NCBI RefSeq assembly: GCF_014534645.1
Contig: NZ_JACVQF010000168.1
Span: 62,001-126,000, forward strand
DNA from: Streptomyces griseicoloratus
Lineage (GTDB): Bacteria; Actinomycetota; Actinomycetes; Streptomycetales; Streptomycetaceae
Direction: 5' to 3'
DNA: 64,000 bases
The position numbers and the translations under genes were made by a program. Every line of letters starts with the position of its first letter. The stretch's first letter is position 1. Below the pieces are notes generated by a model. That model ran no database searches, was not told the DNA's origin, and saw only the letters and a list, made by a program, of their open reading frames with translations. Below, piece after piece: positions 36,625 to 46,109 of the stretch.

Positions 36625-36898
36625 TCGCTGTGGGGATACGGCGGCGGCGTGCAGGCACCGGACGGCACGGTCTGGCAGATCGCGACGTCGGCCAAGAAGG
36701 ACACCGGCCCGGTCACCCGGGACGTCGACGAACTCGTGCTCCTGCTCGGTGTCGAGGTCCCTGTGCAAGCGGCGTGCTCTCGCCAAGGTCGCGGGTGTCC
36801 CCGCCGACGGCACCGGGTCGCACCGCATCGTGCTGTCCGGCGCCGACCGCCCGTTCACCGACCCTGACGGCTTCGTCTGGGAGACCTCGTCCCAGTGA
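36625..36898 (+). pseudogene. VOC/glyoxalase-family remnant with deletion and frameshift
   Basis: The sequence GVQAPDGTVWQIATSAKKDT and VDELVLLLGV in one frame is followed, after a frame change near 36760, by KRRALAKVAG, then PADGTGSHRIVL and PFTDPDGFVWE. Both parts fit a VOC protein, but the middle (normally around 50 residues) and the N-terminal half are missing. It lies seven bases after the Sir2 stop. Confidence 0.6.
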
Positions 36899-37069
36899 CC
36901 GGCATCAACTGAGCTCTGTCTAGGGCGACATGGCCTGGGTCTACGGGCCTTCGCCGCGCCGCTCACGTCGGCGGCTGACGCCGTCCGGGAACTGCTGCCG
37001 TCGGGAGGGGTTCGTGGCGACGTCGACGCCGACGCGTTCATGGTGACCGCCCACGGCCACACCCGGACA

Positions 37070-37507
37070 TCAAGGCCGGTCATCCCGCCCCGAAGGCGCA
37101 GTGCGCCGCCGCTCGTACCGGAGCGCCGCGGCCGTGACCACCGCGCCGGCCCCCTCCCACAGGCCCACCCCGAGGAAGCCGGACGGAGCGCGGCCGCCGG
37201 CCACCACCAGCGTGAAGACCACGCAGGTCAGCAGACGGAAGGGGACAGTCCAGCGGAAGAACGCCTTCCAGTCGGCCAGCGAGGCCAGCACGTAGTAGAC
37301 GCCCATGTTGAGCGCTGCCATGGAGGACGCCGTCACGAAGACCAGGGTGTGGTCCCCCTCCGCGCGCCGAGACCCCGCCGTGGATGCGAAACCCATGAGC
37401 GAGAGCAGGGTGTCCGGGGCGATCAGCCCGACCACACCCAGCGCGGCGGCGAGGACGCCGAACACGGCCATGGTCCAGCCGGACGGGGAGCGGGGCAGCA
37501 ACTGCAC
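37070..37507 (-). CDS. Membrane protein of unknown function
   Basis: This 145-residue protein starts at GTG 37507 with GAGGACTTC upstream. Four hydrophobic segments are seen: WTMAVFGVLAAALGVVGLI, a middle pair around MAALNMGVYYVLASL and LLTCVVFTLVVAG, and GVGLWEGAGAVVTAAAL. A basic C-terminal tail ends it. The four-helix size is similar to DoxX-like or DUF-type small membrane proteins, but I do not recognise the family. It is divergent from the Mrr nuclease gene. Confidence 0.75.
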   Translation of the reverse strand: MQLLPRSPSGWTMAVFGVLAAALGVVGLIAPDTLLSLMGFASTAGSRRAEGDHTLVFVTASSMAALNMGVYYVLASLADWKAFFRWTVPFRLLTCVVFTLVVAGGRAPSGFLGVGLWEGAGAVVTAAALRYERRRTAPSGRDDRP

Positions 37508-37630
37508 GAAGTCCTCCGCGGGTCGGGGGAGTTGCCGGGAAGCATACGCGGGCACACGAACGTAGGTGATCTTTCGTTCCGTCGCCGGAGGTCCGGACGG
37601 TCCACGGGCCCGGAAGGTCAGGAGGAAGGA

Positions 37631-38491
37631 GTGACCCTGGTGGCCATGCCCGAGCGCCCCGAGCGCCGCGCGCACCGTGAGCGCCGCTTCGACTTGCGCG
37701 CGACAGCCATGTTCTTCGGTCTCGGCGCGGTGATCCTGGTCATCGTGGGGCTGGTCGCGCGCGCGGCGGTGGGGGTCGTGCAGCGACACCCGCTCTGGGC
37801 GGTCGTGCTGTCGCTGACGGTCGCGGCCCTCGTCCTCGGCCACGGAAGACGCCGGCGCCGCCTCTCCGCGGCACGGCTCGCACGCCACACCACCGCGGCA
37901 CTCCGGGAAGCCACGACGACAGCGCTGGACGCCCTGGACGAGACGGCGCCGGCGAAGGACCCCGGGCCCACGCGCCCCGACGCGCGCTTCCCCACCGGTG
38001 GGGACACGACACCGGAGCCGGCCCCCGTCCTCGACCACGATGTCCTCGGCCCCGACGAGTTCGAGCAGGCGATAGCCGCGCTGTGCGTGCGGCACGGCTG
38101 CTCGCAGGTGCGGGTTGTCGGCGGAGCCGGGGACCTGGGTGCCGACGTCGTGGCGCTGACCGCCGACGGCCGGCGCCTGGTCGTCCAGTGCAAGCGCTAC
38201 GGGGACGAACACAAGGTCGGCTCCCAGGAACTGCAGCGCTTCGGCGGAACCTGCTTCACCGTGCACGAGGCCGACGTGGCCGTCGTCGTCACCACCAGCG
38301 ACTTCACAGAACCGGCCCTGGAGTACGCCGAGCAGTGCGGCATCGTGTGCGTGGACGGGAGCGCCCTGCGCGCCTGGAGCGACGGCCTGGCAGCGGAGCC
38401 TTGGGCGGTGGTTCCCGACGGTACCGAGGGCGGGGCGCCCTCCCGGCCCCCGCGGGCCGGCCGCGGTGCGATTGACTGGGGCCGGCAATGA
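37631..38491 (+). CDS. Membrane-anchored Mrr-like restriction endonuclease
   Basis: This 286-residue protein starts at GTG 37631, five bases after AGGAGG. Two hydrophobic helices near residues 28-66 anchor it to the membrane. After a linker, the C-terminal domain reads FEQAIAALCVRHGCSQVRVV, then GAGDLGADVV, then RRLVVQCKRYG. The Asp of GADVV and the Gln-Cys-Lys match the D-(x)n-QxK catalytic core of the Mrr branch of PD-(D/E)xK nucleases. Mrr enzymes cut modified DNA; the membrane form may degrade incoming DNA at the envelope. It is followed 31 bases later by a SUKH-like gene. Confidence 0.85.
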   Translation: MTLVAMPERPERRAHRERRFDLRATAMFFGLGAVILVIVGLVARAAVGVVQRHPLWAVVLSLTVAALVLGHGRRRRRLSAARLARHTTAALREATTTALDALDETAPAKDPGPTRPDARFPTGGDTTPEPAPVLDHDVLGPDEFEQAIAALCVRHGCSQVRVVGGAGDLGADVVALTADGRRLVVQCKRYGDEHKVGSQELQRFGGTCFTVHEADVAVVVTTSDFTEPALEYAEQCGIVCVDGSALRAWSDGLAAEPWAVVPDGTEGGAPSRPPRAGRGAIDWGRQ

Positions 38492-38522
38492 TCGACCACA
38501 CGGAACTCATGGGGGCGACGCG

Positions 38523-39122
38523 GTGAAGAGCAACGACACTCCGCTGATACCGGACGCCGGATGGCTGGAGGAACGGCTGGGCCCAGGCACCCTCTGGCGG
38601 CCGGACGAAGCCCATCTGCCGACCGAGCTGACCGACGCCGAGTCGAGGGAGTTCCTGCTCAAGGTCGGCTTTCCCGCCGTCCACCTCGACGTCGCGGGGA
38701 TCGACACGAGGCACTTGCGCCACAAGGACGGGCTGAACGCGTTCGATGCCGACGAAATCTACGGCAACCGCTACCCCGACGACGACAGCCCGCCGGAGAA
38801 CTTCTGCTTCGCTGTTGCCATCTCGGGCGACCAGCACCTGATGCTCGAAGCGGCGGACGGCGGCATCACCCACTACGACCCCAATGGGTGGGACCACGGG
38901 CAAGGGTGGCAGGGGCCGGCCGCTGATTCCCTCCCCGTGCTGGCCGTGCTCCTCGGGCTGATCGCCGAGTCGAACGACGCGCTGCGATCGGACGACGACG
39001 CGGTACGCATGGCGGCCGTCACCGATCTGCGTGAGCGCATGATCCGCAGAGACCTGAACGTGGACGATTCCGCGTTCTGGGACGAGATCTTCGAGAACCT
39101 CGGCTGGGAACCGGACCAGTGA
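38523..39122 (+). CDS. SUKH-4-like immunity protein
   Basis: This 199-residue protein has LPTELTDAESREFLLKVGFP near the N-terminus, which resembles the opening of SUKH-4 immunity proteins, and an acidic C-terminus. SUKH domains usually protect against polymorphic toxins by binding them. GTG 38523 was chosen although its ribosome site is only GGGGG. It follows the Mrr-like nuclease by 31 bases, so the two may be co-transcribed, but a direct toxin-immunity relation between them is inference. Confidence 0.58.
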   Translation: MKSNDTPLIPDAGWLEERLGPGTLWRPDEAHLPTELTDAESREFLLKVGFPAVHLDVAGIDTRHLRHKDGLNAFDADEIYGNRYPDDDSPPENFCFAVAISGDQHLMLEAADGGITHYDPNGWDHGQGWQGPAADSLPVLAVLLGLIAESNDALRSDDDAVRMAAVTDLRERMIRRDLNVDDSAFWDEIFENLGWEPDQ

Positions 39123-39266
39123 GGACAGGCGTCGCCACCGGGATGCCACCCATCCGCAGCCGCATACCGCGTGGAGCCCAGGTACCCGGGACGGTCGAGC
39201 TTCACCGAGACGACCGCGGTCAATCGCGCGCCGAATCACTCAGTCCCGCGGGTCCCTGCTGACGGA

Positions 39267-40091
39267 TCAGGACGGCAAAGTCCCGCCACCGCCGTCGACT
39301 TCGCGCCAGAAGGCGTCGACCCGTGCGTTGAAGACGTCCGGGGACTCCTGGAACGGCTGGTGTGCCTCCCCCGCCATGACCTCGAAGCGGGCACCCGGGA
39401 TGGCGTCGGCCACGACCCGCCCGAGCCGGGGCGGTGTGGCCCTGTCCTGCTCGCCGGCCAGGACGAGTGTCGGTGCGGTGATGCCGGGCAGCCGCTCGAG
39501 TGTGTCGTGCCGCACGAACGCCTCGAGTTGACGCTGGAACGCCTCGGCGGGCTGCGGGTACGGGAAGGCGAGCGCTTCGTCGATGATCCGCTGCACCGTG
39601 CCGTCGGCGTGGGCGCGCGGCGTGTAGATCCACAGGAAGAACGCCTCCTGCATGGCGCGTTCGTCGGGCGCCTCCGTCGCCAGCCAGTGCCAGAAGCGGG
39701 TCATGGCGGTGAAGTAGGCGTCGGCCCTCGCCCACGTGCTCATCAGGACGAGGCTGCGAACGACATCCGGGTGACGGAGTGCCAGTTCCTGAGCGATCGC
39801 GCTGCCGCCCGAGAAGCCTGCGACGTGCGCCTCGTCGACTCGGAGCACCCGGAGCAGTTCCGCGGCGTCGTCCGCCATCATGGCCACGCTCATGGACCCG
39901 TCGGGCAACGGCGTCCGCCCCGACCCTCGGTTGTCGAAGGCGGTGACCCGGTACCGGTCCGACAGCCCGTCGATCTGCGCCTGCCACGCCTCGGCGGGGT
40001 CGCTCAGCCCGGCGATCAGCAGGACGTCGGGCCCCTCACCACGGGTTTCGGTCCAGAGCGTGGTTCCGTTGACTTCGACGTACACGCCCAT
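39267..40091 (-). CDS. Alpha/beta hydrolase
   Basis: This 274-residue enzyme has the alpha/beta-hydrolase triad. The nucleophile Ser is in GFSGGSA, the Asp in LAGEQDRATPP, and the His in GEAHQPFQESP. DNRGSGRTPLPDG is the usual oxyanion-loop region. ATG 40091 has GGAGG eight bases upstream, better than ATG 40112. It could be an esterase, a lactonase or a chloroperoxidase-like hydrolase. The first G of the GxSxG motif is preceded by AGF, as in many PcaD-like members. Confidence 0.88.
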   Translation of the reverse strand: MGVYVEVNGTTLWTETRGEGPDVLLIAGLSDPAEAWQAQIDGLSDRYRVTAFDNRGSGRTPLPDGSMSVAMMADDAAELLRVLRVDEAHVAGFSGGSAIAQELALRHPDVVRSLVLMSTWARADAYFTAMTRFWHWLATEAPDERAMQEAFFLWIYTPRAHADGTVQRIIDEALAFPYPQPAEAFQRQLEAFVRHDTLERLPGITAPTLVLAGEQDRATPPRLGRVVADAIPGARFEVMAGEAHQPFQESPDVFNARVDAFWREVDGGGGTLPS

Positions 40092-40353
40092 GGAATACAC
40101 CTCCGACGCCATGATCTCCGCTCCCCGCCGAGAGTCGAATACCGCCGCGCCCAAAGTCTCCCGCGCGTCGAGCCGAAGAGAAATCCCCCGCCAGTGGCCG
40201 TTTCGCGATGAGATCACGCAGAGGGCGGCACCGCTTCACCGCAGTTCCTCATACGTGCCATGGCCGTGCGCCACAGCGGCCAGATCGGCGGGCGGGACTT
40301 CCAGCCGAGAGGATGCGCTGGATCAAGGACGCCGGGCACCGCGACTCGACGTT

Positions 40354-40548
40354 CTACAGCCCCATGTCGAGGGCCAGGCACGAGTAGAACTTCCACGAGT
40401 GCTCGGGGTTGTACGAGGCATTGCCCCCGCCGCCCGGCTCAGCCTCGACCTCTTCGGTCATGTCCTCGAAGCGGACTCGCTCGGGGAGCCTGCCGAAGCG
40501 CGCGTGACGCGCCGCCGCGTCCGTGTCCATGGTGGGTTCGTCGTTCAT
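40354..40548 (-). CDS. Small acidic protein of unknown function (64 aa)
   Basis: ATG 40548 follows GGAG with seven bases of spacing. The sequence AARHARFGRLPERVRFEDMT is followed by an acidic and glycine-rich part and ends SYNPEHSWKFYSCLALDMGL. It is soluble with no signal peptide. The pattern looks like a conserved short protein, but I cannot name the family. It is flanked by a hydrolase gene and an aldehyde dehydrogenase remnant. Confidence 0.55.
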   Translation of the reverse strand: MNDEPTMDTDAAARHARFGRLPERVRFEDMTEEVEAEPGGGGNASYNPEHSWKFYSCLALDMGL

Positions 40549-40667
40549 GGCCATGCTCCGCTTCTTCGAAGATCGTGGATCGCCTTCGTTCGTCGCCACG
40601 GCGAACGACATCAGCGTGCAGCATCCGGCGTCACTGGTCAAGACGGTGACGCTTGACGGTGCTGGAC

Positions 40668-40749
40668 GCACCGTTGACCGTGACGGTGCCGGTGCGGACG
40701 CGACGGGCGACCGCCAGGTCGTGCTCCTCGTCCGAGGACCGGACGTGGC
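40668..40749 (-). pseudogene. Aldehyde dehydrogenase C-terminal fragment
   Basis: About 27 codons read HVRSSDEEHDLAVARRVRTG followed by TVTVNG, which matches the segment SVWTxDxxHGLxVARRxRTGTVxxNG near the C-terminus of aldehyde dehydrogenases. No other part of the enzyme is detectable. Confidence 0.5.
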
Positions 40750-40806
40750 CTGCCGTTGCACACACGCGGCCGGAAGGAGCGGTACCCCTCCCGGCCACGC
40801 CGGCGT

Positions 40807-41322
40807 TCAGGACTCGCCACGCCTGGGCAGGCGCCAGTTCTGGCGCGGGAAATGGCAGGTGTAGCCGTCCGGGTAACGCTGCAGGTAGTCCTGGTGCTCC
40901 GGCTCGGCCTCCCAGAACGCACCGGCCGGCTCCACCTCGGTCACCACCGGCCCCGGCCACAGCCCGGACGCCTCGACGTCGGCGATGGTGTCCTGCGCGA
41001 CGCGCCGCTGCTCGTCGTCGAGGTAGAAGATGGCCGAGCGGTAGCTGAGACCGACGTCGTTGCCCTGCCGGTTCCTCGTGGTCGGGTCGTGGATCTGGAA
41101 GAAGTACTCCAGGATCGTGCGGTAGTCGGTGACCGAGGGATCGAAGACGATCTCGATCGACTCCGCGTGCCGGCCGTGATCGCGGTAGGTGGGACGAGGC
41201 TTGTCGCTGTCGCCGGTGTAGCCCACACGGGTGCGCACCACGCCGGGCAGCGACCGGATGAGCTCCTGCATGCCCCAGAAGCACCCGCCCGCCAGCAGTG
41301 CCGTTTCCTCCACGTCACTCAT
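40807..41322 (-). CDS. msrA: Peptide-methionine (S)-S-oxide reductase
   Basis: This 171-residue repair enzyme reduces methionine-S-sulfoxide in proteins. Cys14 in GGCFWG is the catalytic cysteine. [29 protein letters not shown] and [13 protein letters not shown] are standard MsrA motifs. Only one cysteine apart from Cys14 appears, within GYTCHF near the C-terminus, so the resolving step may use that residue. ATG 41322 follows GAGGAGGCTGAAAGATC. A pair of GTCACC-N9-GGTGAC dyads lies 85-145 bases upstream. Confidence 0.95.
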   Translation of the reverse strand: MSDVEETALLAGGCFWGMQELIRSLPGVVRTRVGYTGDSDKPRPTYRDHGRHAESIEIVFDPSVTDYRTILEYFFQIHDPTTRNRQGNDVGLSYRSAIFYLDDEQRRVAQDTIADVEASGLWPGPVVTEVEPAGAFWEAEPEHQDYLQRYPDGYTCHFPRQNWRLPRRGES

Positions 41323-41406
41323 GATCTTTCAGCCTCCTCTGCGTGTCCGTGCACTCGTGCACTTGGGCCCAGCCTCGCACACGTGGCCACGGGCCTCGAT
41401 CGCCAC

Positions 41407-41427
41407 GTCACCATCTTGACAGGTGAC
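41407..41427. promoter_or_regulatory. GTCACC-N9-GGTGAC dyad, site 1
   Basis: A 21-base dyad with the central ATCTTGACA. Read on the opposite strand it matches the site at 45244 in 20 of 21 positions. It contains a TTGACA, which could also be a -35 element for rightward transcription. Confidence 0.65.
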
Positions 41428-41446
41428 GAGACGCCGACAGGAGCTC

Positions 41447-41467
41447 GTCACCAGTCAGGAAGGTGAC
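41447..41467. promoter_or_regulatory. GTCACC-N9-GGTGAC dyad, site 2
   Basis: A second dyad of identical arms and length starts 40 bases after site 1, with centre AGTCAGGAA. Tandem sites 40 bp apart favour cooperative binding of one regulator. Confidence 0.6.
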
Positions 41468-41617
41468 GTGATCGACAGTGCCGGTGATGACCAGTGCCGT
41501 CTCGACGCTCACGGCGGGCCTCACGCTCGGCGCCGCACGCCGCAACCGGGCCCGGCAGCGGGACACAGGCTGCTAGGCTCGTGGATGACATAGATCGTCC
41601 ATCGAGGAGTCACAGAC

Positions 41618-41647
41618 GTGGTGGGTGAAGACGACATCTCCGGGTGA
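41618..41647 (+). CDS. Leader peptide upstream of ABC-F gene (9 aa)
   Basis: GTG 41618 has GAGGAG eight bases upstream and encodes MVGEDDISG followed by TGA. Its stop region overlaps an ATCTC/GAGAT hairpin. Short leader ORFs before ABC-F resistance genes let stalled ribosomes relieve attenuation; this role is inferred from position and ribosome site. Confidence 0.45.
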   Translation: MVGEDDISG

Positions 41648-41734
41648 GATCCGGATCTGACGGCCACCGGCCGGCGCCAAGGGGCGCTGCTGAGGTGGTC
41701 CGTTTCGTCGTACCCACTTTTCCCGTCTGTCCCA

Positions 41735-41756
41735 GGGCAGAGGTCTAGCTCTGCCC
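41735..41756 (+). promoter_or_regulatory. Attenuator-like hairpin before ABC-F gene
   Basis: GGGCAGAG and CTCTGCCC pair perfectly over 8 bp around GTCTAG, ending 24 bases before the ATG. The following CCTCCGAGG can fold on the ribosome site. It may terminate or block translation unless remodelled. Confidence 0.5.
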
Positions 41757-41779
41757 CAGTACCTCCGAGGCCGCCATCC

Positions 41780-43414
41780 ATGTCCGACGCTGCCGTCGTC
41801 TGCTCGAACCTCTCCTTCGCCTGGCCCGACGACACCCCCGTCTTCCACGACCTGTCCTTCACCGTCCCCCCCGGCCGTACGGGCCTGGTCGCCCCGAACG
41901 GCTCCGGCAAGAGCACCCTCCTCAAGCTGATCGCCGGCGAACTCAAGCCCGCCACCGGCACGGTGTCCGTCAGCGGAACGCTCGGTCACCTCCCGCAGAA
42001 CCTGCCCCTGACCGGGAACCTCACGGTCGCCGAGGTGCTCGGCGTCGCGGAAGTGATCCGGGCCCTCGACGCCGTCGAGTCCGGGGACGTCAGCGAGGAG
42101 CACTTCACCACCATCGGCGACGACTGGGACATCGAGGAGCGCACCCGCGCCCAGCTCGACCGCCTCGGCCTGGCCGATCTCACCCTGGACCGCAGCCTGG
42201 GCACGCTGAGCGGCGGCCAGGTCGTCTCACTCGGCCTCGCCGCCCAGTTGCTCAAGCGTCCCGACGTCCTCCTGCTCGACGAACCCACCAACAACCTCGA
42301 CCTCGAGGCCCGGCACAAGCTGTACGGCGTGCTGTCGGACTTCAGCGGCTGTCTGCTCCTGGTCAGCCACGACCGGGCGCTGCTCGACCGCATGGAACGC
42401 ATCGCCGAACTCGGCAGCGGTGAACTGCGTCTGTTCGGCGGGAACTTCACCGCGTACGAGGAGGCGGTGCGCGCCGAGCGGGAGACTGCCGAGAAGAACG
42501 TCCGCAACGCCGAGCAGGAGCTGAAGCGGGAGAAGCGGGAGATGCAACAGGCCCGCGAACGCGCCGAGCGCCGCGCGAGCAACGCAGCCCGCAACCTCAA
42601 GAACGCCGGCCTGCCCCGCATCTTCGCCGGCAACATGAAGCGGGGCGCCCAGGAGTCCGCGGGCCGGGCCGGACAGACGCACGCGGCCCGGGTGAGCGAC
42701 GCCAAGTCCCGCCTCGACGAGGCCGGGCGGGCACTGCGCGAGGAACAGCGCCTCGCCCTGGAACTGCCCGAGACCCAGGTGCCCACGGGTCGCAACCTCT
42801 TCCTCGCCAAGGCGATGCAGGTCCGCCTGGCAGACAGGGACGTGTTCGCGGCGGGCGGTGTGGACCTGACCGTCCGAGGTCCGGAGCGCATCGCGCTGAC
42901 CGGCCCCAACGGCGCCGGGAAGACGACGCTGATGCGTCTCGTCACCGGCGAACTCGCCCCCGACAGCGGGGAGATCAAGCGCAACGACGGCCGGATCGCC
43001 TACCTGTCCCAGCGCCTGGACCTGCTGGACCCGGAACGCACCGTGGCGGAGAACTTCGCCGCGTTCGCGCCCGAGCGGCCCGAGGCGGAGCGAATGAACC
43101 TGCTGGCCCGCTTCCTCTTCCGGGGCCCGCGGGCACACCTGCCGGTCGGGGTGCTCTCCGGCGGCGAGCGGCTGCGCGCCACCCTGGCGTGCGTGCTGTG
43201 CGCGGAGCCGGCCCCCCATCTGCTGCTGCTCGACGAACCGACCAACAACCTCGACCTGGTCAGCGCGGGCCAGCTGGAGAGCGCGCTCAACTCCTACCAG
43301 GGCGCCTTCATGGTGGTCAGTCACGACGAGCGGTTCCTCGCCGAGATCGGGATCAGCCGCTGGCTCCGGCTGGCCGACGGGGAGCTCAGGGAGACCGGGG
43401 CCCCAGTGGTGTGA
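41780..43414 (+). CDS. ABC-F ATPase (ribosomal protection type), first copy
   Basis: This 544-residue protein has two ATPase domains and no membrane segment, the ABC-F layout. Walker A motifs are APNGSGKST (residues 38-46) and GPNGAGKTT. Signatures are [10 protein letters not shown] and [11 protein letters not shown], and Walker B motifs [13 protein letters not shown] and [13 protein letters not shown] retain both catalytic Glu. The linker between domains is a charged helical hairpin ([20 protein letters not shown]) that in resistance members reaches the peptidyl-transferase centre. It probably protects ribosomes from an antibiotic. The structured leader with an upstream ORF supports inducible expression. 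A second ABC-F gene follows at 43494. Confidence 0.93.
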   Translation: MSDAAVVCSNLSFAWPDDTPVFHDLSFTVPPGRTGLVAPNGSGKSTLLKLIAGELKPATGTVSVSGTLGHLPQNLPLTGNLTVAEVLGVAEVIRALDAVESGDVSEEHFTTIGDDWDIEERTRAQLDRLGLADLTLDRSLGTLSGGQVVSLGLAAQLLKRPDVLLLDEPTNNLDLEARHKLYGVLSDFSGCLLLVSHDRALLDRMERIAELGSGELRLFGGNFTAYEEAVRAERETAEKNVRNAEQELKREKREMQQARERAERRASNAARNLKNAGLPRIFAGNMKRGAQESAGRAGQTHAARVSDAKSRLDEAGRALREEQRLALELPETQVPTGRNLFLAKAMQVRLADRDVFAAGGVDLTVRGPERIALTGPNGAGKTTLMRLVTGELAPDSGEIKRNDGRIAYLSQRLDLLDPERTVAENFAAFAPERPEAERMNLLARFLFRGPRAHLPVGVLSGGERLRATLACVLCAEPAPHLLLLDEPTNNLDLVSAGQLESALNSYQGAFMVVSHDERFLAEIGISRWLRLADGELRETGAPVV

Positions 43415-43493
43415 GCCGCCGGCGTGCGCAATGGCCCGCGCCCGAGGCCGCGTGCCCGGCGGGCCGACCACCCCTCACACCGGACGGACACCC

Positions 43494-45197
<1,704 letters not shown>

Positions 45198-45243
45198 CCC
45201 GCGTGCATGGCGGCGCCGGTGACGATCCTTGCGCTCGTCTTCA

Positions 45244-45264
45244 GTCACCTGTCAAGGTGGTGAC
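45244..45264. promoter_or_regulatory. GTCACC-N9-GGTGAC dyad abutting the CGNR start
   Basis: The 21-base dyad ends exactly one base before the GTG start codon of the CGNR regulator and matches sites 1 and 2 near 41.4 kb. Autoregulation is inferred. The lack of room for a normal leader means the transcript may be nearly leaderless. Confidence 0.65.
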
Positions 45265-45828
45265 GTGAATCCCAACCACGTCTTTGTCTGCGGGCATCCG
45301 GCGCTCGACTTCGCGGCCACCCTCCGGGCGCGGCGCTCGACCCGGTTCGAGATGCTCGTGACCCCGGAGCGACTGAACGCCTGGTATCTGGAATCCGGAC
45401 TCGTGGACACGATCACTCCCGGCGAGGAGAAGGACGTCCGGGACGCGATCACGGTGCGTGAGGCCGTCTACCGCCTCATCACCAACCGTCGCCTCGATGA
45501 GGCACTCGATCGCGAAGCGCTCGCCGTGCTCAACGGCGCCGCGCGCAAGGCTCCCGCGACGCCGCAGCTCACCGTGACCGGCCGGCACACCGAGGCGACT
45601 CCCGAGCAGGCCCTGGCCACCGTGGCCCGGCAGGCCGTCGAGCTGCTCAGCGGCCCGGACGTCCCCCTGCTGAAGGAGTGCGGCAACCCCGAGTGCACGC
45701 GGGTCTACATCGACCGGTCCCGCGGCATGCGGCGCCAGTGGTGCGGCATGGAGTCCTGTGGCAACAAGTACAAGGCCGCCGCCTACCGCGCACGCAGGAG
45801 GAACGCGTCCGCCGGGACCGCCCACTGA
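45265..45828 (+). CDS. CGNR zinc-finger (ABATE-domain) transcriptional regulator
   Basis: This 187-residue protein has an ABATE domain, opening VFVCGHPALDFAATLRARR, and a C-terminal zinc finger CGNPEC followed by WCGMESCGNKYKAA. The finger normally ends CGNR; here it is CGNK. The region after it is strongly basic, as expected for DNA binding. GTG 45265 directly follows the dyad at 45244. CGNR proteins are little-studied regulators. Shared dyads upstream of itself, msrA and the ABC-F genes suggest it controls them. Confidence 0.88.
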   Translation: MNPNHVFVCGHPALDFAATLRARRSTRFEMLVTPERLNAWYLESGLVDTITPGEEKDVRDAITVREAVYRLITNRRLDEALDREALAVLNGAARKAPATPQLTVTGRHTEATPEQALATVARQAVELLSGPDVPLLKECGNPECTRVYIDRSRGMRRQWCGMESCGNKYKAAAYRARRRNASAGTAH

Positions 45829-46109
45829 CCCCTTGCCCCCGGGCATCGTGCGGTTCCGGTTCCGACCCTCAGGGAGAACCTGGTGGCCTCTGGAGGCCCC
45901 CCGACCGTGACGCCGTCGGCGGGCCAGGCCCGCCCCTCGGAGCCTGCCGGGCGCCACGATCGGCGTGACCGAGTCCAGCTTCCTTGATCCGAGACGGGGC
46001 GTGTACGGGTGCGGGCAACGGGTCGGCCTGGAACAGCCGATGGCGAAGCGGCGGGGCGGGCGCAGGCCCGGTCGTGGGAGTACGCCGGGCCTGCGGGGGT
46101 GGGGAGCGG

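Larger units (their letters stand above)
41323..41779. other. Divergent promoter and structured leader of the ABC-F operon
   Basis: These 457 bases separate msrA from the first ABC-F gene. They contain two dyads (41407-41427 and 41447-41467), a short upstream ORF with a good ribosome site (41618-41647), several alternative hairpins (41635-41720), and a final stem-loop at 41735-41756 just before the ABC-F ribosome site. The arrangement fits translation-coupled attenuation. Confidence 0.55.

Noticed and set aside
36930-37069. Possible TetR C-terminal remnant (LRAFAAPLTSAADAV and VDADAFMV in one frame)
   Set aside because: The similarity is suggestive only and too short to support a call.
41468-41590. 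Short GTG-initiated frame directly after dyad site 2
   Set aside because: It lacks a ribosome site and recognisable sequence; the resemblance to the CGNR start context alone is not enough.
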